Positions 27,496-35,182 of a stretch of DNA of 64,000 bases are shown one piece after another. Numbering within the stretch: position 1 is the first letter of the stretch; each line of letters opens with the position of its first letter. Origin of the DNA: an uncultured Aggregatibacter sp. (lineage in GTDB: Bacteria > Pseudomonadota > Gammaproteobacteria > Enterobacterales > Pasteurellaceae); NCBI RefSeq assembly GCF_901873365.1, contig NZ_CABFLM010000115.1, forward strand, positions 1 to 64,000, given 5' to 3'. The notes below the pieces were generated by a model. The model searched no databases. It worked only from the letters and a program-made list of their open reading frames with translations, and had not been told where the DNA came from. The position numbers and the translations under genes were made by a program.

Positions 27496-27541
27496 TTAAC
27501 CCAATCCGATGCCCGTTGTCAATTAAGCGTCAGATTGGGTT
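27496..27541. terminator. Shared terminator between galU and cpxA
   Basis: AACCCAATC and GATTGGGTT form an inverted repeat with a long loop. The right arm lies inside the last codons of cpxA, so two converging genes share it. Confidence 0.5.
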
Positions 27542-28950
27542 TTGTTATTTGTCGTAGCAGAATTTACTTCGCCGAGCCAAAGAGGAATACTTAAGGTGAC
27601 GGTCAGTCCACCTAACCGACTTCGATTTGCCCGAACACGTCCATGATGACTTTTAATGGTATGTGCAACAATGGATAACCCTAAACCGGTTCCGCCGGTG
27701 GTTCGTGTTCTTGCTTCATCTACTCGATAAAAGGGTTTGAAAATTTTCTCGTATTCTTCTGCGGGTAATCCGGCGCCATCATCTTCTGTGAGAATCACTA
27801 ATTCGTGGTTTTCAATATAGAAATGAATCACAATCTTAGAAGAAGTGTACTTTAAGGCATTTCTAATCACATTTTCGACCGCACTTTGAAGGAGTTCGAG
27901 ATTGCCGTTGATGCGATAATTCTCCGGATGGAAAATATAGAGATTGCTAAGAAATAGAATTTTTTTCTGTTCGGCTTCAAACTCTGCATCTTCTAGTATG
28001 CCTTCCCATAAAGCAGCGATTTCAAAAATTTCTCTGCCTAAATGGCTATTGAGTTGTTGTCTTGATAATTGTAATAAGTCATTGATCATTTTATCTAAGC
28101 GTTGGGCTTCCGTATCAATACGCTGGATATTTTCATTTTCGCCTAATCGTCTTCTCAATAAAGCAGTTGCAAGCTGTAAGCGCGTTAATGGCGTTCGTAA
28201 TTCATGTGAGATCGAGGAAAGTAATGTGCGCTGGTTATTTAAAACGTCTTCCAATGATTGTGTCATTCGATTAAAACTTTGCCCAACTTGACGTAATTCC
28301 AGTAGCCCTTTCTTCTCTAAGTTTTTATCGATGGTTAAATATCCCATTGCAACAGCATTTGCGGCTTGTTGTAAATTGCGTATCGGTCCGCCAATACTTT
28401 GTGAAAGCCACCACAATAGAGGCGAGGAAATCAGAATGACTAAAATAATCAGAAAAATAGGACGTTCGAAAACATAAGTGAGGATTTCTTTTTGTGCACT
28501 GATTCGATTAATAAAAAAGCATTGATACATTGCGTCTTGTTCGCTTAGTTTAATCGGAAAAGGGCCTACGATTTGGGAATTGCCATAAATCCGCTTTAAC
28601 GGTTTTACTTGAACAGGGTTACTGAACATGAATTGTCTAATGGCTTTTTCTTCCTCCGGTAACATTCCTAGAAGTTGACCGCTATGAGAGACTAATATCG
28701 GGTGATCACTAAAAAATTCAGCCGGAAAGATAATATCGCCATTGAGTAATTTTGAAAATTGATCATGCTGAATGGCGGATTCAATTTTATTCTCATATCG
28801 ATGAATTTCATTTTCTTTTAAATTGGAATAAACATGTGCATCAAAATAGGGAAGAAGAAAAATGAAAAGTAACAAGATAAATAAAGTCAGCCAGAAAAAG
28901 AGAAAGATCCGGATAGTCAGAGAATTAAATGTAAACTTTTGCTTTTGCAT
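27523..28950 (-). CDS. cpxA: Envelope-stress sensor histidine kinase CpxA
   Basis: Membrane sensor of 475 residues that phosphorylates CpxR. Transmembrane segments lie at about 13-35 and 165-187, flanking a periplasmic sensor domain, and a HAMP domain follows. SSISHELRTPLTRLQ near 250 carries the phosphorylated His. The ATPase domain has NVIRNALKYTS, EDDGAGLP and GGTGLGLSIV. It follows cpxR by 45 bases, but that gap holds an intrinsic terminator and I see no ribosome-binding site before the ATG, so its expression is probably lower than that of cpxR. Confidence 0.93.
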   Translation of the reverse strand: MQKQKFTFNSLTIRIFLFFWLTLFILLLFIFLLPYFDAHVYSNLKENEIHRYENKIESAIQHDQFSKLLNGDIIFPAEFFSDHPILVSHSGQLLGMLPEEEKAIRQFMFSNPVQVKPLKRIYGNSQIVGPFPIKLSEQDAMYQCFFINRISAQKEILTYVFERPIFLIILVILISSPLLWWLSQSIGGPIRNLQQAANAVAMGYLTIDKNLEKKGLLELRQVGQSFNRMTQSLEDVLNNQRTLLSSISHELRTPLTRLQLATALLRRRLGENENIQRIDTEAQRLDKMINDLLQLSRQQLNSHLGREIFEIAALWEGILEDAEFEAEQKKILFLSNLYIFHPENYRINGNLELLQSAVENVIRNALKYTSSKIVIHFYIENHELVILTEDDGAGLPAEEYEKIFKPFYRVDEARTRTTGGTGLGLSIVAHTIKSHHGRVRANRSRLGGLTVTLSIPLWLGEVNSATTNNKTQSDA

Positions 28951-28962
28951 AATTTTAAAATG

Positions 28963-28986
28963 AAAAAAGGCTATATCAATATAGCC
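28963..28986 (-). terminator. Terminator between cpxR and cpxA
   Basis: On the minus strand GGCTATAT and ATATAGCC form a perfect 8-bp stem with a 2-base centre, followed directly by TTTTTT. It would stop much of the transcription from cpxR into cpxA. Confidence 0.75.
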
Positions 28987-28995
28987 CTAGAGGAT

Positions 28996-29694
28996 TTATT
29001 GTTTTTCAGTGATTAATAAATACCCACGCCCCCTTAAGGTCTTCATCCATTGTAAGCCATCTGAACGGGGAGGTAATTTTTTGCGTAAATTAGACATATG
29101 CATGTCAATTGAGCGGTCAAATGAAGCCAGTTTTTTTCCAAGCACTTCAACGCTTAAGACTTCTTTAGGCACAATAATACCGGGATTTTTAATCAAGTGG
29201 AGCAGCAAGGCAAACTCGGTTCCGGTGAGCTCTAAATCCTGATCACCGGCGAGCACTTGTTGTCTTCCCGGATATAACGTAATACCGGCAAATTCAATTT
29301 TCTCAACATCAGTCTGTGTCGCCATTTTATTGGCTTGATCGACGCGTCTTAAGATCGCTTTAATTCGTGCGATCAACTCTCGATCATTAAAAGGCTTAGG
29401 AAGATAATCATCCGCACCAAGTTCTAGTCCTACTATGCGATCAATTTCATCGCCACGCGCGGTTAGCATAATCACCGGCGTCGAAAAGTTTTTTCTGATT
29501 TGTTGTAGGGTTTCGATGCCGTTTAGAACAGGCATCATGACATCGAGTAATACTAAGTCGTAGGTTCTATCAAGTGCTGTTAGCGCCTCTCTACCGTTGC
29601 GTACGACATTAACTTCAAACCCTTCCAATTCTAATAATTGCGATAAAAGATCCGTTAATTCTGCATCGTCATCAACAAGTAAAATTTTTGCCAT
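28996..29694 (-). CDS. cpxR: Response regulator CpxR
   Basis: OmpR-type transcription factor for envelope stress. The 232 residues starting MAKILLVDDDAEL have the acidic pocket DDD and the phospho-acceptor Asp in LVLLDVMMP near 51. The C-terminal winged helix includes SFDRSIDMHMSNLRKKL. The in-frame start at 29712 is less likely, since AGGGG is well placed before 29694. It lies 31 bases after bamE on the same strand and is followed by cpxA after a terminator. Confidence 0.95.
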   Translation of the reverse strand: MAKILLVDDDAELTDLLSQLLELEGFEVNVVRNGREALTALDRTYDLVLLDVMMPVLNGIETLQQIRKNFSTPVIMLTARGDEIDRIVGLELGADDYLPKPFNDRELIARIKAILRRVDQANKMATQTDVEKIEFAGITLYPGRQQVLAGDQDLELTGTEFALLLHLIKNPGIIVPKEVLSVEVLGKKLASFDRSIDMHMSNLRKKLPPRSDGLQWMKTLRGRGYLLITEKQ

Positions 29695-29725
29695 AACAAT
29701 CCCCTGATTCATGGTTTATTGCGAA

Positions 29726-30142
29726 TTATTTTTTGCCGAATTGCCACCAACGTTTTTTCGGCGCTTCAGGCGCATTAATAATCGTGTTATTTGGGGCTGC
29801 TTGCTCTTCATTCGGTAATGGTTTATCTAAATCAAAGTGGCTCACGGTGCCTTTTTGATCGAAATTAACCACTAACGTATGTTGCTCCGGCGTTTCGTAG
29901 GCTTTTTGTTGTAAGAAAACATAGTACCAAGTATTGCTACTGTATGGATCAACCAACACCGGCGTGCCTAGTAAATATTGAACTTGTTGAGTTGTCATAC
30001 CGGTTTTGAGTTGTGCTACGCTGGAGGCTTGTAAGTAATTGCCTTGTGGCACATCAATACGATAGACCACTTTGTTGATTCTGGAACAAGCGGTCACGCT
30101 CAATGCAAAAATTAATGTGGTGACAATAAATTTGAATTGCAT
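29726..30142 (-). CDS. bamE: Outer membrane assembly lipoprotein BamE
   Basis: Small lipoprotein of the BAM complex that inserts beta-barrel proteins. The 138-residue precursor has a lipobox VTAC with Cys19. LKTGMTTQQVQYLLGTPVLVDPY near 46-68 is the SmpA/OmlA signature. The C-terminus is a proline- and alanine-rich tail ending RWWQFGKK. It stands between yejK and cpxR on the same strand. Co-transcription with cpxR would join an envelope-assembly factor to its stress regulator. Confidence 0.94.
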   Translation of the reverse strand: MQFKFIVTTLIFALSVTACSRINKVVYRIDVPQGNYLQASSVAQLKTGMTTQQVQYLLGTPVLVDPYSSNTWYYVFLQQKAYETPEQHTLVVNFDQKGTVSHFDLDKPLPNEEQAAPNNTIINAPEAPKKRWWQFGKK

Positions 30143-30207
30143 TTTTGCCTTTTATCCTCTGTAAATAATGAAAAATGATGATACCGAAAGTTTAATTAAT
30201 TGCCAAA

Positions 30208-31230
30208 TTAATTCTCTTCTTTTAGCCGGCGTTGTAATTGATCCCGCAAGTTTGGCGGCAATCCTTTAATCGTCAACGTATCGGTAGTTTCATCCCAAAG
30301 AATGCGTTGATTTAGCAATTCCGCATCAAAACTGATGGTGATGCCTTTGCCAGAACCGGAAAATTTGGTTAACGATTTAAGTGCGGTGCGAATTGGTGGA
30401 ATACTGTCTTCCAATCCATAGTTTTGTTCTTGTGCGAATGCAACAAAAGGTTGCTGATTGAGTGTTGGTAACGTATCGGAAAGTTCCGTCAACGTAATTT
30501 CCTCACCGCTATTTATTTGATCTTTACAGTATTCAAACACCTGCTTTTTCACGGCTTGGGTTTGTTCTGAATTGAGTTCGCCTTGTACGCAGTAATCACT
30601 CACCGCTTGTAATAAGCATTGGTTTTGTACTTGTGGATTGAGCCCTTCTTCTGCGCCTAAGAAATCCATAAAAAAATCGGCGATCTTGCGTCCTACGCGC
30701 CCTTTAATAAAGGTGAGATAACGATTGGAATTGGCATTGAGTTGTAAATCCGTCAAATTAATGCGAGCAGCAATGTCAAATTGGGTAATATCCAAATATT
30801 CCGTGCGTTGAATTTCCAGTTGATCGTTGACTAACATACTGACACGACTGTCCAACAGCGCAATAAATAAGTAATCGGTCGCCAAGAAATTATATTGGCA
30901 TAACACTAACGTACCGCTGTCGGCAAAGTGATATTTCCCCAATTCGGCAAGCAATAAATGAGTTGCTTCATGGCTGAATGGCAGAAAATCCAGTTCATTT
31001 TCCAACAATCGGTTAAGGCATTGGGCAAACATCGAAGATTCTTGAAACACGCCGTATGCTTTGGCTTTATTTTGATAACCCTGATGTAATTGCAACATCA
31101 TTTGCTCTACTTCAGGGGTGATGGTTAATAATTGTTCACGCAGAACACAGCTTAATGGTGGCAGATTGTCGCCTTCCGGTTCCGCCTTGATAATTTGATG
31201 AAGAATAATTTGTTTAACTGTAATGCTCAT
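30208..31230 (-). CDS. yejK: Nucleoid-associated protein YejK (NdpA)
   Basis: A 340-residue cytoplasmic nucleoid-associated protein of the 37-kDa NdpA family. It starts MSITVKQIILHQI and contains the conserved FIKGRVGRKIADFFMDFLG segment near 175-193. Length and ends match E. coli YejK. It is divergent from yejL with a gap holding an uptake signal, and leads toward bamE. The molecular role is poorly known even in E. coli. Confidence 0.93.
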   Translation of the reverse strand: MSITVKQIILHQIIKAEPEGDNLPPLSCVLREQLLTITPEVEQMMLQLHQGYQNKAKAYGVFQESSMFAQCLNRLLENELDFLPFSHEATHLLLAELGKYHFADSGTLVLCQYNFLATDYLFIALLDSRVSMLVNDQLEIQRTEYLDITQFDIAARINLTDLQLNANSNRYLTFIKGRVGRKIADFFMDFLGAEEGLNPQVQNQCLLQAVSDYCVQGELNSEQTQAVKKQVFEYCKDQINSGEEITLTELSDTLPTLNQQPFVAFAQEQNYGLEDSIPPIRTALKSLTKFSGSGKGITISFDAELLNQRILWDETTDTLTIKGLPPNLRDQLQRRLKEEN

Positions 31231-31355
31231 AAAATCACCTTAAAAAACGCCTGCTATTATAACCGCACTTTTTAACAGAACTAACAAAATATGTTAGGAT
31301 TAGCCCAATTATCGGTTAATATACGTAACGCTTTACATTAATTGGCTAATCAAAC

Positions 31356-31577
31356 ATGGCAATTCAATCAAAATATCAAGATAAACAAATAGATGCAATT
31401 TTAAACGACATGATCGCAGTGCTTGAAAAACACCAAGCGCCATTGGATTTATCCTTAATTGTTTTAGGCAATATGACCACCAATTTGCTCACCGGCAGCT
31501 TGGGGAAACAACAGCAAAAGGTGCTGGCACAAGCCTTTTCTGAGGCACTACTCAATTCCATTAACACAGCGAAATAA
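31356..31577 (+). CDS. yejL: YejL-family protein (DUF1414)
   Basis: A 73-residue conserved protein of the UPF0352/YejL family. It starts MAIQSKYQDKQIDAILNDM and has VLGNMTTNLLTGSLGKQQ, typical of the family. It is short, mostly helical by composition and has no signal peptide. The gene is immediately followed by yejM, with 6 bases between stop and the next ATG. Function is unknown. Confidence 0.92.
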   Translation: MAIQSKYQDKQIDAILNDMIAVLEKHQAPLDLSLIVLGNMTTNLLTGSLGKQQQKVLAQAFSEALLNSINTAK

Positions 31578-31583
31578 TTGGCA

Positions 31584-33323
31584 ATGTGGAAATTCAACAG
31601 CAGACAATATCGTGAAGAAACCTCACAAAAGATTTCGTGGGGGCACTGGTTTGCTTTTTTTAATATTCTTTGGGCGATTTTTATCGGTGCCCGCTATGCG
31701 TTTATTATTGACTGGCCGGATACGCTCTTTGGCAAAATTTACTTTTTCATCAGCTTATTAGGGCATTTTAGTTTCATTGTATTCGCCTTTTATTTGTTGG
31801 TGATCTTCCCCCTCAGTTTTATCGTGAAAAACCACCGCACTTTTCGCGGACTCACAGTCATTCTTGCTACGATTGGTAACACGTTATTATTAGTTGATAC
31901 AGAAGTTTTTGTGCGGTTTAACCTGCATTTGTCTTCCCTTGTTTGGAATTTGTTGGTGAACCCGGAAAACGGTGAATTGTCACGCAACTGGCAACTGTTC
32001 TTTACGCCGATGCCGTTGATTTTATTAGTGCAAATGTTGTTTTCCCGCTGGTCTTGGCAAAAGTTGCGTAGTTTGGAGCGACAAAAATGGTTAAGAGGTG
32101 TTGGTGTCTTTTTTGTTTGCACTTTCATTGCCACCCATCTGATTTATGCGTGGGCGGACGCTTATTTATATCGTCCGATTACGATGCAGCGTTCCAATTT
32201 CCCGCTGTCTTATCCGATGACGGCGCGCTCTTTCTTGGAAAAACATGGCTTTATCAATAAGCAAGAATATTCCCAACGCTTAGAACAAGAAGGGCGTTTA
32301 GATGCATTAGCGATTAACTACCCGAGAAACCCATTGCTTTTTGAGGCACCGCAAGAAAAGACCAATGTGCTGCTGATTACGGTTTCCGGCTTACGTTATG
32401 ATGCCGTTGATATGGAAACTATGCCGAATTTGGAGGCGTTTGCACAACATTCAACGCAATTTACCAACCATTACAGTAGCGGCAATAATAACAATGCCGG
32501 CTTAACCGGGTTATTTTACGGATTGAACGCGAGCTATACAGACAGCCTGCTCAGCAATAAAACCCCTTCCGTTTTGGTTGAACGTTTTGCACAACAACAA
32601 TACGTACAAGGCTTATTTTCTGCGAATAAATTTGATAATGCGGTTTTCCGTCGTGCGATTTATCCGAAAGCGAAATTAAGCGGTGATAATAGCAACCAAG
32701 CTGCGGTGCAGTCCTTTAAACGTTGGTTGGATTCCGCTAAAAAACAGGAAAAACCATTTTGGGGTTATTTGAGTTTAAATATTGAACCCAATTTGACGCA
32801 AGATAAGTATCAGCAACAGCTTGCTAAACTAGACGAACTCTTCGGGCAACTCTTGCCGGAATTAGATTTGCCGAACACGATTGTGGTGATTACTGCAGAG
32901 CATGGGTATCGTTTCAACACATTGACAGAAAAAGAAGAAATCAATGATTTCTCTCGTGATGAAGTGCAGGTGCCAATGATTGTGCACTGGCAGAGTTTGC
33001 CGGCAACAAAAATCACCAAATTAACTGCCCATGTGGATTTATTGCCGGCATTGATGAAACACGTTTTCAACGTGAAAAATCCGATCAGGGATTATGCGCA
33101 AGGGCGTGATTTATTCGATTTGAAACAGGCAACGGATTGGGTCTTAGTCTCCAATTATCGTTGGAATGTGATTATTCAGCCGGACGGCACGCAATATCAT
33201 ATTGATACGCGCGGAAACTATCAAAAATATGACCGCACTTATCAGAAGATTTCATCGGAGAGACCGCCATTAGGCTTGTTCTTGGAAGTGTTTAATCAAG
33301 ATCGATCATTTTTAGAGAAATGA
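31584..33323 (+). CDS. yejM: Inner-membrane regulator YejM/PbgA/LapC
   Basis: Inner-membrane protein of 579 residues that in E. coli binds LapB to adjust LpxC proteolysis and so LPS synthesis. Five transmembrane segments lie in the first 190 residues, followed by a periplasmic sulfatase-like domain (NVLLITVSGLRYDAV near 254, VVITAEHGYRF near 434). The canonical metal-nucleophile Ser/Thr is replaced by a divergent site, as in E. coli. I chose ATG at 31584; the upstream TTG at 31578 would add two residues. There is no clear ribosome-binding site, so coupling to yejL is likely. Confidence 0.93.
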   Translation: MWKFNSRQYREETSQKISWGHWFAFFNILWAIFIGARYAFIIDWPDTLFGKIYFFISLLGHFSFIVFAFYLLVIFPLSFIVKNHRTFRGLTVILATIGNTLLLVDTEVFVRFNLHLSSLVWNLLVNPENGELSRNWQLFFTPMPLILLVQMLFSRWSWQKLRSLERQKWLRGVGVFFVCTFIATHLIYAWADAYLYRPITMQRSNFPLSYPMTARSFLEKHGFINKQEYSQRLEQEGRLDALAINYPRNPLLFEAPQEKTNVLLITVSGLRYDAVDMETMPNLEAFAQHSTQFTNHYSSGNNNNAGLTGLFYGLNASYTDSLLSNKTPSVLVERFAQQQYVQGLFSANKFDNAVFRRAIYPKAKLSGDNSNQAAVQSFKRWLDSAKKQEKPFWGYLSLNIEPNLTQDKYQQQLAKLDELFGQLLPELDLPNTIVVITAEHGYRFNTLTEKEEINDFSRDEVQVPMIVHWQSLPATKITKLTAHVDLLPALMKHVFNVKNPIRDYAQGRDLFDLKQATDWVLVSNYRWNVIIQPDGTQYHIDTRGNYQKYDRTYQKISSERPPLGLFLEVFNQDRSFLEK

Positions 33324-33414
33324 TTAAAAATGTGCCTAACTAATAGCCAGAATCAATTATATTTTTGTGCCGCCGGGTTTTATACTAGCGCGCAATTTCA
33401 TTAGGACAAATACG

Positions 33415-33533
33415 ATGTTATTAATTAAAAATCTGCGAATTTTTTATAACATTATCTGTTATTTCAATGCATTGTCATTGAACGCCTGCCTATTTTCAAT
33501 TAATACGAAATCCTCTTTTATGAGGATTTTTTT
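33415..33533 (+). promoter_or_regulatory. Possible attenuator leader before the amidohydrolase gene
   Basis: After TATACT (33381-33386) there is AGGA and an ATG at 33415 opening a frame of 55 codons. Within it are a 7-bp hairpin (TTCAATG/CATTGAA, 33463-33482) and then an intrinsic terminator (AAATCCTC/GAGGATTT, 33508-33529, with seven T from 33527). The frame's TGA overlaps the next gene's ATG. This looks like a translated leader with a premature terminator. The peptide is not strongly enriched in one amino acid, so the signal sensed is unclear. Confidence 0.45.
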
Positions 33534-33578
33534 CTATTTGCTCCCTGCCTATCCTTTAAATTTACTTATGGAGTCACT

Positions 33579-34568
33579 ATGACGAAAAGTCACGTTCGTA
33601 GTTTTAAAACTTATATTCGAGATGAGATTATTAAAAAAGGCGGCTGGGTGAATGCGCATGCGCATGCGGATCGTGCCTTTACCATGACACCGGAAAAAAT
33701 CGGTATTTATCAAAGCTGTAATTTACAACAAAAATGGGATTTGGTGGATGAGGTGAAGCGTACCTCTTCGGTGGATGACTACTATGCCCGTTTTTGTCAA
33801 TCAATTGAATTGATGATTTCCCAAGGAGTGACGGCTTTCGGTACGTTTGTGGACATTGACCCGGTGTGTGAAGACCGAGCGATTATCGCCGCCCACAAGG
33901 CTCGTGAAGTCTATAAGCATGACATCGTATTGAAATTTGCTAACCAAACCTTAAAAGGCGTGATTGAGCCAACGGCACGTAAATGGTTTGACATCGGTTC
34001 CGAGATGGTGGATATGATTGGCGGCTTACCATACCGTGATGAGTTGGATTATGGACGTGGTTTGGAAGCCATGGATATTTTATTGGATACCGCCAAATCA
34101 CGCGGCATTATGTGTCATGTTCACGTGGATCAATTTAATTCACCGACAGAAATTGAAACGGAGCAACTGTGTGACAAAACCATTGAACACGGTATGCAAG
34201 GACGCGTGGTTGCTATTCACGGCATCTCCATTGGATCGCATTCCAAAGACTATCGTTATCGCCTCTATGAAAAAATGCGCCAAGCACAAATGATGATGAT
34301 TGCTTGCCCGATGGCATGGATTGACAGTAATCGTAAAGAAGAACTCATGCCGTTCCACAATGCGTTAACACCGGCCGATGAAATGATTCCGGAAGGCATT
34401 ACGGTGGCGATTGGTACGGATAATATTTGTGACTACATGGTGCCGTTGTGCGAAGGGGATATGTGGCAGGAGTTGAGCTTATTGGCTGCCGGTTGTCGTT
34501 TCCCGGATTTAGACGCCATGGTGAATATTGCCAGTATCAACGGCCGTAAAGTATTAGGCATTGATTAA
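33579..34568 (+). CDS. Amidohydrolase-superfamily protein, cytosine-deaminase-like
   Basis: Probable metal-dependent hydrolase or deaminase of 329 residues. The superfamily metal ligands are visible: VNAHAHADR with His27 and His29, HVHVDQF near 188, HGISIGSHS near 212 and the late Asp in IGTDNICDYM near 283. The FGTFVDIDP stretch and overall layout resemble cytosine deaminase-type enzymes, but key specificity residues cannot be judged by eye. The substrate is unknown. A possible attenuator lies upstream and a terminator at 34577 downstream. It stands alone. Confidence 0.82.
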   Translation: MTKSHVRSFKTYIRDEIIKKGGWVNAHAHADRAFTMTPEKIGIYQSCNLQQKWDLVDEVKRTSSVDDYYARFCQSIELMISQGVTAFGTFVDIDPVCEDRAIIAAHKAREVYKHDIVLKFANQTLKGVIEPTARKWFDIGSEMVDMIGGLPYRDELDYGRGLEAMDILLDTAKSRGIMCHVHVDQFNSPTEIETEQLCDKTIEHGMQGRVVAIHGISIGSHSKDYRYRLYEKMRQAQMMMIACPMAWIDSNRKEELMPFHNALTPADEMIPEGITVAIGTDNICDYMVPLCEGDMWQELSLLAAGCRFPDLDAMVNIASINGRKVLGID

Positions 34569-34576
34569 TACAAAAC

Positions 34577-34612
34577 AAAATACCGAGCCATCATACTCGG
34601 TATTTTGTTTTT
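34577..34612. terminator. Terminator after the amidohydrolase gene
   Basis: A perfect 11-bp stem AAAATACCGAG/CTCGGTATTTT with an 8-base loop, followed by GTTTTTA. Further copies are at 34847 and 35120. Confidence 0.85.
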
Positions 34613-34701
34613 AAAGTGCGGTCGCTTTTTTAAATGTTTTTAATCCGTATGTTCACTCAAAAAACCACCACTTTGGTGCTGCCATAATTTGGCATAGAAC
34701 C

Positions 34702-34795
34702 GTAGCGTGCAACTTGTTGCATGAAATCATGAATGCCAGAAAGCGTTAAATAACGTTCCGTACGTAATTTGGTCGTGCATCAAGATGCACGCTAC
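34702..34795. repeat. REPIN copy, 94 bp
   Basis: A GTAG-headed palindrome (GTAGCGTGCAACTTGTTGCA) at 34702 and an inverted partner ending GATGCACGCTAC at 34795 enclose a spacer. Same family as the array at 14951. Confidence 0.9.
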
Positions 34796-34971
34796 GAACG
34801 AAATCATGAATTATACATCGAGTTTAATGTTAATCATTTGTGCAATAAAATACCGAGCCATCATACTCGGTATTTTGTTTTTAAAGTGCGGTCGCTTTTT
34901 TAAATGTTTTTAATCTGTATGCCCACTCAAGAAGCCACCACTTTGGTGCTGTCATAATTTGGTATAGAACC

Positions 34972-35065
34972 GTAGCGTGCAACTTGTTGCACGAAATCAT
35001 GAATGCCCGAAAGCGTTAAATAACGTTCCTTGCGTAATTTGGTCGTGCATCAAGATGCACGCTAC
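34972..35065. repeat. REPIN copy, 94 bp
   Basis: Second copy, same length and same two inverted palindromes as the copy at 34702. It was carried along in the tandem duplication. Confidence 0.9.
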
Positions 35066-35182
35066 AAACGAAATCACGAATTATACATTGAGGTTAATGT
35101 TAATAATCATTTGTGCAATAAAATACCGAGCCATCATGCTCGGTATTTTGTTTTTAAAGTGCGGTCATTTTTTTAAATGTTT

